Assembly (NCBI GenBank): GCA_964426355.1
Contig: CAYRRA010000086.1
Span: 1-18,213 of the forward strand
Direction of reading: 5' to 3'
Origin: JAJFTV01 sp964426355
Lineage (GTDB): Bacteria > Chloroflexota > Anaerolineae > Anaerolineales > Anaerolineaceae
Length of the DNA stretch: 18,213 bases
In this document: piece after piece, positions 8,676 through 14,988 of the stretch
How positions within the stretch are numbered: the stretch's first letter is position 1
Layout: each line of letters begins with the position of its first letter
Made by a program: the position numbers and the translations under genes
Notes under the pieces: generated by a model
Database searches by the model: none
What the model saw: the letters and a program-made list of their open reading frames with translations, nothing else
Told to the model about the DNA's origin: nothing

Positions 8676-9495
8676 TGTTGGGCATTTACTCTTTGCCCTC
8701 TTGGGGTGCTTGTTCCTTTTAACCTCATGCAGCATACCAACCACCACAGCCGTTGCCACGTTGGATTTCAGCACAAGAACACCCTCGGTTACGCCTGAAC
8801 CCACCGAGACCATCCAGTGGTTTCCACCCACAAAAACACCGCAGCCGTTAACAACGCGCACGGTCATGCCAACCGCCGACCTCCGTCCGGGAATCGGCAG
8901 CACACTGTTGAAAGATGATTTCGGCAGCGCAGAACCCTGGCAGACCTTCCAATCCGAAACCGGTAAAATAACGATTGCGAATGGGCAACTTTCGCTGGCG
9001 GTGTCAACGCCAAAGGGGCTGCTCACCAGCCTGCGCAACGCACCTCTGCTGGATGATTTTTACCTGGAAATCACAGCCTCTGCAAACCTCTGCCGCGAAT
9101 TGGACTCTTATGGGCTGATTCTATGGGCTGCCGACCAGCAAACTTATTACCGCTTTGTGATTTCTTGCAACGGCATGACGCGCTTTGAACAGGTGCGTAA
9201 CGGAAATCTGAGCATATTAAAAGACTGGACGCCCAGCGGACAGGTACCGATTGGCGTGCCAGCAAAACTACAATTGGGTGCTTGGGCATATCATAATGAG
9301 ATACGGCTTTTTGTCGGTAATGTGCACCAGTTCAGCATCACTGATTTACCCTTCCACGGCGGCACAATCGGCGTATTTGCCCGCTCCGATGGCAACAATA
9401 TCGTCTCAATTGGCTTTTCCGATCTGTTCATCAGCGCTTTGGGAGACATGCCGCCCACACCGTCTCCAACTTCATCTGTCACAACTGCACCGTAA
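8647..9495 (+). CDS. Putative lipoprotein with Thr/Pro-rich spacer and jelly-roll (LamG/DUF1080-like) domain
   Basis: No specific function is recognised. Numbered from GTG 8647 (282 residues), the N-terminus carries R and K residues, then a hydrophobic core and the lipobox LTSC with Cys28. That fits a type II signal peptide and lipid anchoring outside the cell membrane. Residues about 34-72 are rich in Thr and Pro (a flexible spacer). The rest (LLKDDFGSAEPW to VSIGFSDLFIS) reads like a concanavalin-A-like beta sandwich that often binds carbohydrate. The C-terminus is again Thr/Pro/Ser-rich. The frame has no ATG before the signal peptide: candidates are TTG 8635, GTG 8647 and TTG 8656 (GGAG 10 nt upstream), all inside the end of purA. 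The ATG overlapping the purA stop (8675) is in another frame and stops after 15 codons. The exact start is therefore uncertain. Confidence 0.72.
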   Translation: MNRLSKSATDVGHLLFALLGCLFLLTSCSIPTTTAVATLDFSTRTPSVTPEPTETIQWFPPTKTPQPLTTRTVMPTADLRPGIGSTLLKDDFGSAEPWQTFQSETGKITIANGQLSLAVSTPKGLLTSLRNAPLLDDFYLEITASANLCRELDSYGLILWAADQQTYYRFVISCNGMTRFEQVRNGNLSILKDWTPSGQVPIGVPAKLQLGAWAYHNEIRLFVGNVHQFSITDLPFHGGTIGVFARSDGNNIVSIGFSDLFISALGDMPPTPSPTSSVTTAP

Positions 9496-9521
9496 TCCAG
9501 AAAAATATTTTTGTAATTCGT

Positions 9522-9542
9522 GTACAATAAATAAAATTGTAC
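9522..9542 (+). promoter_or_regulatory. Inverted repeat overlapping the presumed ssb promoter
   Basis: GTACAAT (9522-9528) and ATTGTAC (9536-9542) are perfect inverted copies with a 7-nt A/T spacer. TACAAT at 9523-9528 is a five-of-six match to a -10 box. A start near 9535 would give an ssb leader of about 40 nt carrying AAGGAG (9563-9568). A repressor bound here would block the promoter. The sequence is not a LexA box that I recognise. A CGAAC half-motif occurs at about 9550 without a partner. Confidence 0.45.
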
Positions 9543-9574
9543 TTTTCATCGAACGAAAGAATAAGGAGAGCTTC

Positions 9575-9991
9575 ATGTATCATTCGATCACAATTGTCGG
9601 CAGTCTTGGTCGCGACCCTGAAATGCGTTACACCCCCAGCGGAGCACCTGTCACATCGTTTAGCGTAGCATGCAACCGCCAGTACACAAATTCTCAAGGG
9701 GAACGTGTTAAAGAGACGATCTGGTTCCGAGTCTCTGTTTGGAACAAACAGGCAGAAACCTGCAACAACTTTTTGCGCAAAGGCAGCAAAGTTCTGGTAG
9801 AAGGGCGACTTGTCCCGGATTTGGCTACGGGCGGACCGCGCACTTTTTCACGTCAGGATGGCACAACTGGCACATCGTTTGAGATCAACGCCAATACCGT
9901 GCGTTTCCTCGATTCAAAGGGTGAGTCCAGTGGAGCTACCGGAGATGCGTTTAGCGATGTCGGAGATGATAGCGAAGAGATACCGTTCTAG
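9575..9991 (+). CDS. ssb: Single-stranded DNA-binding protein
   Basis: SSB coats single-stranded DNA during replication, recombination and repair and recruits partner proteins through its C-terminal tail. The 138-residue protein has the OB fold at about 1-112, with typical stretches such as ITIVGSLGRDPEMRYTPSG, ETIWFRVSVWNKQAE, and LRKGSKVLVEGRL. A short disordered linker leads to the acidic tip DDSEEIPF, the canonical partner-binding end. The start ATG 9575 has AAGGAG 6 nt upstream. The frame runs open further upstream through the lipoprotein gene, but that part does not match SSB. The gene begins 79 bp after the lipoprotein stop and is followed 14 bp later by the DUF3467 gene, so it likely heads an operon of nucleic-acid-related genes. 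Its linker is short compared with E. coli SSB. Confidence 0.96.
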   Translation: MYHSITIVGSLGRDPEMRYTPSGAPVTSFSVACNRQYTNSQGERVKETIWFRVSVWNKQAETCNNFLRKGSKVLVEGRLVPDLATGGPRTFSRQDGTTGTSFEINANTVRFLDSKGESSGATGDAFSDVGDDSEEIPF

Positions 9992-10005
9992 CTTCGCTAC
10001 TGCTC

Positions 10006-10344
10006 ATGACCGGTAAACCACTTACCCCTCCTCCCCGCCAGATCAAGATCGAAATTCCGTCTGATCTGGAACCTGTGTACGCCAACCTGGCACGCATCAG
10101 CCATTCTCCTGCTGAAATAATTATGGATTTTGCCTGCATCCTGCCAGGTGAGCCCAAAGCGACCGTCCGCACACGCATGTTGATGTCTCCAATAGGCGCA
10201 AAGATGTTTTATCGCGCATTGGGTGAAAACCTGGCACGCTTTGAGGCAAGTTTCGGAGAAATCAACCTGCCGGGGGATTCTTCATTGGTTAACAGCCTGT
10301 TCCGCAACATCAACCCACCTGAACCCCCGGAGGAAAATGAATAA
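10006..10344 (+). CDS. DUF3467 family protein
   Basis: This 112-residue protein matches the pattern I know for DUF3467: a conserved YANLARISHSPAEIIMDF block (residues 25-42), a PGEPKATVRTRMLMSP block (47-62), the AKMFYRALGENL helix, and FGEI (83-86). The function of the family is not established. The ends are Pro-rich. There is no signal peptide or membrane segment, so it should be cytoplasmic. It starts 14 bp after ssb without an obvious Shine-Dalgarno, suggesting translational coupling. Its last 8 bp overlap the translin-family gene. The tight packing points to co-expression with both neighbours. Confidence 0.85.
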   Translation: MTGKPLTPPPRQIKIEIPSDLEPVYANLARISHSPAEIIMDFACILPGEPKATVRTRMLMSPIGAKMFYRALGENLARFEASFGEINLPGDSSLVNSLFRNINPPEPPEENE

Positions 10345-11002
10345 CCTTCCTGACATTGCCGAGAGCATCCACAGGGATTTTGAAACCCGAACTCAAAAAC
10401 GAGATCAGGCGCTGCTTCATGCGCGTCAGATCACCCGACTGGCAGCGCAGTCGATCCGTGCGGCACATCGCGATGAGCATGAAAATGCCCGGGAATTTCA
10501 CAAGAAAGCCGGTGAATTGGTCAGCCTCTTGAAACAATCGCTGTCCGATTTTCCAGACCTGTACCACACCGGCTATTCCCAGGATGCCATCAAGGAATAT
10601 GTTGAAGCCCGAATTACACATGCCCTGATCTTGAACCAGGCTTTACCATCGCCAGATGACCTGGGTGTGGAATCTGCCACCTATTTAAACGGTTTGGCAG
10701 AAGTGCCCGGAGAATTGCGTCGCCGCTGCCTGGATATTTTACGACAGGGCTACTCGACAGAAGCCGAGCGCTTGTTGAATTGTATGGACGAAATCTACGC
10801 GGTTCTGGTGACCATGGATTTTCCCGATGCCATCACTCAAGGGCTGCGTCGGCAAACCGACCTGGTGCGCGGCATCCTTGAACGCACACGCGGCGACCTG
10901 ACCTTGAGCCTGCGCGAAGAACAAGTCAAACAGTCTATGGATGCACTCATGAACCAGTTGGAGAAGCATCAGAACCGCCATGCGGACGATCCGGGCTTCT
11001 GA
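10337..11002 (+). CDS. Translin/TRAX family protein (putative nucleic-acid-binding RNase)
   Basis: The 221-residue all-helical protein matches the translin family along its length: RDQALLHARQITRLAAQSIRA (22-42), the HR pair in AAHRDE, FPDLYHTGYSQDAIKEYVEA (72-91), LPSPDDLGVE (103-112), YLNGLAEVPGELRRRCLDIL (116-135), and DFPDAITQGLRRQTDLVRG (161-179). In eukaryotes translin and TRAX form C3PO, an octameric RNase. Its catalytic TRAX subunit uses two glutamates in an EYVE segment, seen here as Glu87 and Glu90, plus a downstream aspartate that could be Asp161. Family knowledge therefore suggests an RNA- or ssDNA-binding oligomer with possible ribonuclease activity, but activity here is unproven. 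The start ATG 10337 has GGAGG 3 nt upstream and overlaps the DUF3467 stop by 8 bp. The end overlaps the next ORF by 23 bp. A single bacterial subunit would have to form homo-oligomers. Confidence 0.88.
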   Translation: MNNLPDIAESIHRDFETRTQKRDQALLHARQITRLAAQSIRAAHRDEHENAREFHKKAGELVSLLKQSLSDFPDLYHTGYSQDAIKEYVEARITHALILNQALPSPDDLGVESATYLNGLAEVPGELRRRCLDILRQGYSTEAERLLNCMDEIYAVLVTMDFPDAITQGLRRQTDLVRGILERTRGDLTLSLREEQVKQSMDALMNQLEKHQNRHADDPGF

Positions 11003-11219
11003 ACTCAGTACCTACCTGTACTGTAAACGTGCCTGGTGGTATCGGCAGCAGGGATTGGAGAGCCAAAACCAGGGCGAAATGCAATCTGGGGTCGATTTTC
11101 ATCAGCAGCACGCTGCCAAAGCCTGGTCAGCGCGTTTGTTGCGTTTACTGGGTTGGTGTTTGTTGCTCGCCGCGCTTACATTATTGGCAATTGCACTGGC
11201 TCGCTATTGGACTGCATAA
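10980..11219 (+). CDS. N-terminal part of a Cas4/RecB-like nuclease with a transmembrane helix
   Basis: The 79-residue ORF begins ASELSTYLYCKRAWWYRQQG (residues 6-25), the typical opening of Cas4/Dna2-like proteins, in which the single cysteine (Cys15) is the first Fe-S ligand. After a polar stretch it ends in a hydrophobic helix (about 54-77, LLRLLGWCLLLAALTLLAIA). It contains none of the PD-(D/E)XK catalytic residues. The start ATG 10980 overlaps the translin gene by 23 bp. The only GGAG is 16 nt upstream, so initiation is probably coupled. The stop TAA (11217-11219) lies in the same frame as the next ORF. Reading through it would add NRCAR and continue into that ORF. It could be a genuine small partner protein, or the 5' half of a gene broken by a nonsense codon. 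Confidence 0.7.
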   Translation: MRTIRASELSTYLYCKRAWWYRQQGLESQNQGEMQSGVDFHQQHAAKAWSARLLRLLGWCLLLAALTLLAIALARYWTA

Positions 11220-11234
11220 AACAGGTGCGCTCGT

Positions 11235-11744
11235 ATGGTAAAGCTGGCACTTTTCCTGCTTTTCCTGGCTCTACTGGCATTATGGTGGGCTTCCCGCCAG
11301 CAAAAGGAGAGCGGGCTGCCGAGCGGACGGGTAATTTATGCCGACACATCCAAATGGGGGAAAGTTGAAATCCCTTTGTACCATGAACTGCTCAAACTGA
11401 CCGGAAAACCCGATTACCTCGTGTTGCAAGAAGACACGCCGATCCCTGTGGAGGTAAAAAGCAGTTGGGCACCCGACCAGCCATACAGCGGGCATCTTTT
11501 TCAGCTTGCGGCATACTGCCTGTTGGTAGAAAAGTCGTACGGTAAGCGCCCATCCTTCGGCATCCTGCGGTACCGCAACCGTACTTTTGCATTAGATTAC
11601 ACACCGCAACTGGAAGCTCACTTGCTCGATTTGCTGGCAGAAATGCGCCGTGATGAGCAGCGCAAGGACATCCCGCGCTCACATCAAGACCCGGCGCGCT
11701 GTGCACGTTGTGGTTACCGCAATCTATGCGATCAAAAGCTATAA
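11235..11744 (+). CDS. Cas4-like PD-(D/E)XK nuclease, membrane-anchored C-terminal part
   Basis: The 169-residue protein starts with a membrane helix (residues 3-18, LALFLLFLALLALWWA). The Cas4/RecB-like nuclease core follows: GKPD with Asp60, PVEVKSS with Glu73 and Lys75, and QLAAYCLLVE with Gln90 and Tyr94 (the QxxxY motif). At its end sits C156-x2-C159-x5-C165, the C-terminal three-cysteine Fe-S pattern of Cas4. The fourth cysteine expected near the N-terminus is absent here and appears as Cys15 of the preceding ORF. The likely activity is metal-dependent cleavage or resection of DNA ends at the inner membrane face. The ATG has only a weak AGG 9 nt upstream. No CRISPR array or other cas gene is in the window, so a CRISPR role is not supported. 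Alternatives are one split protein complex or a recently interrupted 254-codon gene. Confidence 0.78.
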   Translation: MVKLALFLLFLALLALWWASRQQKESGLPSGRVIYADTSKWGKVEIPLYHELLKLTGKPDYLVLQEDTPIPVEVKSSWAPDQPYSGHLFQLAAYCLLVEKSYGKRPSFGILRYRNRTFALDYTPQLEAHLLDLLAEMRRDEQRKDIPRSHQDPARCARCGYRNLCDQKL

Positions 11745-11792
11745 CCCTTTCTCTTCTCATAAAACAGTATGCATTCCTCTTTGAAATGCGAA

Positions 11793-11798
11793 TATAAT
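11793..11798 (+). promoter_or_regulatory. Perfect -10 box 6 nt before nadK
   Basis: TATAAT at 11793-11798 ends 6 nt before the nadK ATG (11805), so transcription should start at or next to the A of the start codon, giving a leaderless mRNA. No good -35 hexamer is 16-18 bp upstream and no Shine-Dalgarno precedes the ATG, which fits this reading. It lies in the 60-bp gap after the Cas4-like gene and would start the nadK, zinc-ribbon, recN group. Confidence 0.55.
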
Positions 11799-11804
11799 TG
11801 AAAC

Positions 11805-12686
11805 ATGCTCCGCGACACCAGGATACCTCAACGTTTCGCTATCTGTTATCACCCCAACGTAAATGCCGCGACACATCGCATGAGTGCTGAGATCAGCAGT
11901 TACCTTGAGAACAAAGGTCTCCCTCCAGTTTACAGCGTCCCCATATACGAGCCCGGTTTGCAAAAGCGCATTGACCAGGGTGATATAGACCTGTTAATCG
12001 CCCTGGGCGGCGACGGAACCATGCTGCGCGCCGGGCAGATTTGCGCCCAGCAAAGACTACCCATATTGGGCATTAATATGGGGCGTTTTGGTTTCCTGAC
12101 CGAGGTCAAAGATGAACAATGGCAGCAGGCAATTCAAAAGATACTCGCCGGTGATTACCGCATCGAAGAACGCATGATGCTGCGGGTGGAACACTGGCGT
12201 GGTGAAAGCCTGCTAGCAAGCTGGGATGCACTCAACGAACTGGTGGTTACCCGCGGTTACGACGTGCGCCCGATTCAATTACAAGCCATTGTGGATGGTT
12301 TCTCGCTGGCACGCTTTGTTGCGGACGGGTTGATTGTCTCCACCCCAACCGGTTCAACGGCTTATGCTTTGGCAGCGGGCGGACCAATTATGCCACCCGA
12401 ACTACGCAACATTTTAATCATCCCTGTTGCCCCGCATCTTTCGGTAGATCGCGCTGTTATTCTCTCGCAAGGCGCTAAAGTATCGGTAAAAGCATCGGCG
12501 GTTCACCAGGCAGTGCTCAGCGTAGATGGGCATGCTGCCATACCGTTGGAAGCGGAAGACCATGTGCTGGCTTACGCCTCGGAAAATATGGTATCCTTTA
12601 TTCGCTTCCAGGATCCTGGTTATTTTTATCGCAACCTGATGATGTACATGGAACGCAATCCCTTAACAGGATCGATTGAGCTATGA
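11805..12686 (+). CDS. nadK: NAD kinase
   Basis: NadK phosphorylates NAD+ to NADP+ in the cytoplasm, using ATP or polyphosphate. The 293-residue length fits bacterial enzymes. Key motifs are IALGGDGTMLRA with GGDGT at residues 68-72, the ILGINMGRFGFLTEV segment after it, NE at 144-145 in ALNELVV, and GLIVSTPTGSTAYALAAGGP (175-194), which forms the NAD-binding and active-site region. The C-terminus carries a VSVDGH-like strand (LSVDGHAAIPL). ATG 11805 has no Shine-Dalgarno but sits just after a TATAAT box, consistent with leaderless translation. Its last 4 bases overlap the next gene (ATGA). The family's usual proximity to recN is also seen here, with one small gene between. Confidence 0.95.
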   Translation: MLRDTRIPQRFAICYHPNVNAATHRMSAEISSYLENKGLPPVYSVPIYEPGLQKRIDQGDIDLLIALGGDGTMLRAGQICAQQRLPILGINMGRFGFLTEVKDEQWQQAIQKILAGDYRIEERMMLRVEHWRGESLLASWDALNELVVTRGYDVRPIQLQAIVDGFSLARFVADGLIVSTPTGSTAYALAAGGPIMPPELRNILIIPVAPHLSVDRAVILSQGAKVSVKASAVHQAVLSVDGHAAIPLEAEDHVLAYASENMVSFIRFQDPGYFYRNLMMYMERNPLTGSIEL

Positions 12687-13192
12687 GCGAAAAACCTGAA
12701 GCTGAACTGTTTTGTGTCTATCACCCCGACCGCCCAACCTTACTGCGCTGCAACCGCTGTGAAAAGCCAATCTGCACATCTTGCGCCGTGCCGACCCCCA
12801 CCGGTTATCGCTGCAAAGAATGTGTTAAAAGCCAGCAAAAGATTTTCGAAACTGCTGTTGCAACCGATTATATTTTCGCGATACTAATCGCCGGGGTACT
12901 TTCCTGTATTGGCAGTTACCTGGTTACTTTTATCGGTTTTTTCACCATACTGCTGGCGCCTGTGGTTGGCACAGTCATTGCTGAAGCAGTGCGTTGGGCT
13001 GTGAAAAAGCGCCGGTCAAAACCACTCTTTTTATGGACCACCATATCCGCCGTGGCAGGAAGCCTGCCAGTACTGTTATTGATGGTGCTGGGTTTAAGCC
13101 TGTTCAGCATCCTCTGGCAGGGTTTATACACCTTCTTAATGGCAAGCACGCTTTACTACCGCCTGAGCGGGATTCAAATCAACCGGAGATAA
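12683..13192 (+). CDS. B-box/zinc-ribbon-type membrane protein
   Basis: The 169-residue protein has an N-terminal cysteine/histidine module with possible ligands C11, H14, C23, C26, C31, C34, C44 and C47, a B-box-like double zinc site (CVYHPDRPTLLRCNRC then CTSC and CKEC). From about residue 60 it is hydrophobic, with three to four predicted membrane helices (near 62-82, 84-102, 115-135 and 137-155) and a basic loop WAVKKRRSKP between them. The same module is often found at the N-terminus of bacterial rhomboid-like and other membrane proteins, but no rhomboid GxSx/His catalytic motif is visible. Function is unknown. The ATGA overlap with nadK implies translational coupling. The recN gene starts 10 bp later. 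Confidence 0.78.
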   Translation: MSEKPEAELFCVYHPDRPTLLRCNRCEKPICTSCAVPTPTGYRCKECVKSQQKIFETAVATDYIFAILIAGVLSCIGSYLVTFIGFFTILLAPVVGTVIAEAVRWAVKKRRSKPLFLWTTISAVAGSLPVLLLMVLGLSLFSILWQGLYTFLMASTLYYRLSGIQINRR

Positions 13193-13202
13193 CACGTCCA
13201 TT

Positions 13203-14945
13203 ATGCTGATCGAATTGCACATTGAGGATTTTGCGATCATCCATAAGCTTGACCTGGTTTTGGGCGCTGGGCTAACCACCTTCACCGGCGAGACCGGCGC
13301 AGGCAAGTCAATTATCCTGGACGCCATCCTGACGCTGTTGGGGGGGCGTGCTGACAATGACCTGATTCGCACCGGTGCTGAGCGCGCCGTGGTAGAAGCC
13401 ATTTTTAAAATCCCATCAGAAAACCGCAGCGAGGTGACACACCTGCTGGAAAACGAGGCATTAATTGAGGAAAAAGACCCCGACGAGGTGATGCTCAGCC
13501 GCGAGCTGCGTCTTTCGGGGCGCAGCATAGCGCGCATTAACGGGCGCAATGTCAACGTGAGCTTATTGCGTGAGTTGGGTAGTTTTCTGGTGGATATTCA
13601 TGGTCAATCCGATTATCTTTCGTTGCTCAATGAACGCAGCCATCTTCCATTGCTGGATCGTTATGCCGGCAGCGAAAACCTGCTGGCGGATTACCAGAAC
13701 ACCTATCACCGGCTGGTGAATTTACGCCGCGAGTTGAACGACCTGCGCAAAAGCGAGCAGGATGCTGCTTTACAGAAGGATTTTCTCACCTTTCAGATTA
13801 CTGAGATTCAGAACGCAAGACTCACTCCGCAAGAGGACGAAGACCTGCGTCAGGAGCGAGACCGCCTGGCAAACGCTGAAAAACTGGCTTCGCTCACCCA
13901 ACAAAGCCTGCTGATTCTTGAAGGCGGCACACCGGAAACCCCTTCAATCAACGACTTGTTAGGTGAGGCAATCCGGCTGCTCAGCCAGCTCAGTAAAATC
14001 GATCACAGCCAATCAACGCTGCTGGATCAGCTTGAAAGTAGCATGGAAAGTATCAACGATGTTACCGCTGAATTGCAAAGCTATCTTGAGCAGGTGGAAT
14101 ACAACCCGCGCCGCCTGACACAGGTTGAAGAACGGCTTAACCTGATCCACAACCTGAAACGCAAATACGGCGAAAGCATCGAGGACATCCTGGTCTTTGC
14201 CCGGGAAGCACAGCAAAAACTGGAGCGACTGACTCATGCGGATGAACGCATTGCCGAAATCGAAGCAGAGGAAAGCCTGTTGCTGAATACTCTTTCGCAA
14301 AAGGCGCTTGCACTCACCCAGCACCGCCGGTCAGCCGCCGAAAAGATGGCAAAGGCTGTTGAGCGCGAACTGAATGATTTAAGTCTTGAAGAAGCCCGAT
14401 TCATGGTGGAACAGGTTTGCCTGCCGGATGATGCCGGGCTGGAGTTGGAGGGGGTAAAGGCACATTTCGACAGCAGCGGCGTGGACCGGGTTTCGTTTTT
14501 AATCGCGCCCAACCCTGGCGAGGGTTTTAAACCCCTGGCAAAAACCGCATCCGGCGGAGAGACCTCGCGCCTGATGCTGGCATTGAAGAACGTACTGGCT
14601 CAAGCCGACTTCATTCCCACGCTAATCTTCGACGAGATCGACCAGGGCATTGGCGGCAGGATCGGCTCGGTGGTAGGCGAAAAGCTCTGGCAACTCGGTC
14701 GCCAGCACCAGGTGCTGTGCGTAACACATCTACCGCAACTGGCTGCTTTTGGCAATCAACACATCCGAGTGTACAAACAAGTTAAAGACGGGCGCACCTA
14801 CACCACGATCGATAAGCTCGAACAGGAAGCCCGCATTGAAGAATTAGCCAAGATGCTGGGAGGAAACAGCCAGGCGAACCGCAGCGCAGCCCAGGAGACG
14901 TTAAACAACGCTCAAAAACGCTCACAAGAACTGAGCCACGGCTGA
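13203..14945 (+). CDS. recN: DNA repair protein RecN
   Basis: RecN is an SMC-like ATPase that acts in recombinational repair of double-strand breaks. The 580-residue protein has the complete RecN plan. The N-terminal ATPase half opens LIELHIEDFAIIHKLDL with Walker A GETGAGKS at 29-36, followed by the LVDIHGQSDYLSLL region. Two coiled-coil arms span about 160-240 and 300-400. The C-terminal half has the signature SGGETSRLMLALK near 449-461 and Walker B LIFDEIDQGIGG near 473-484, then the VTHLPQLAAFG segment. The start ATG 13203 follows the zinc-ribbon gene by 10 bp. GGAG lies 14 nt upstream, rather far. No truncation is seen. It ends the operon, 43 bp before the convergent CAP-domain gene. Confidence 0.96.
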   Translation: MLIELHIEDFAIIHKLDLVLGAGLTTFTGETGAGKSIILDAILTLLGGRADNDLIRTGAERAVVEAIFKIPSENRSEVTHLLENEALIEEKDPDEVMLSRELRLSGRSIARINGRNVNVSLLRELGSFLVDIHGQSDYLSLLNERSHLPLLDRYAGSENLLADYQNTYHRLVNLRRELNDLRKSEQDAALQKDFLTFQITEIQNARLTPQEDEDLRQERDRLANAEKLASLTQQSLLILEGGTPETPSINDLLGEAIRLLSQLSKIDHSQSTLLDQLESSMESINDVTAELQSYLEQVEYNPRRLTQVEERLNLIHNLKRKYGESIEDILVFAREAQQKLERLTHADERIAEIEAEESLLLNTLSQKALALTQHRRSAAEKMAKAVERELNDLSLEEARFMVEQVCLPDDAGLELEGVKAHFDSSGVDRVSFLIAPNPGEGFKPLAKTASGGETSRLMLALKNVLAQADFIPTLIFDEIDQGIGGRIGSVVGEKLWQLGRQHQVLCVTHLPQLAAFGNQHIRVYKQVKDGRTYTTIDKLEQEARIEELAKMLGGNSQANRSAAQETLNNAQKRSQELSHG

Positions 14946-14957
14946 AGCATACCCACA

Positions 14958-14972
14958 CTGTAAACTTTACAG
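14958..14972. repeat. Short palindrome between convergent recN and CAP-domain genes
   Basis: CTGTAAA (14958-14964) and TTTACAG (14966-14972) are inverted copies around one C. As RNA it could fold only a short A/U-rich hairpin, and neither strand has a T-run after it, so it is not a convincing intrinsic terminator. It is the only structured element in the 43-bp gap. Confidence 0.35.
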
Positions 14973-14988
14973 GGAGGGTAGCAGGTCC

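Noticed and set aside
8562..9038. 158-codon minus-strand ORF
   Set aside because: It overlaps the end of purA and the lipoprotein gene on the opposite strand, and its composition reads as a shadow of those frames.
9251..9574. Long N-terminal extension of ssb
   Set aside because: The first 108 codons overlap the lipoprotein gene in another frame and the ssb promoter. SSB similarity and the AAGGAG site both fix the start at 9575.
10980..11744. CRISPR-Cas locus suggested by the Cas4-like protein
   Set aside because: No repeat-spacer array, cas1, cas2 or effector gene is present in the window. Cas4-like nucleases also occur away from CRISPR.
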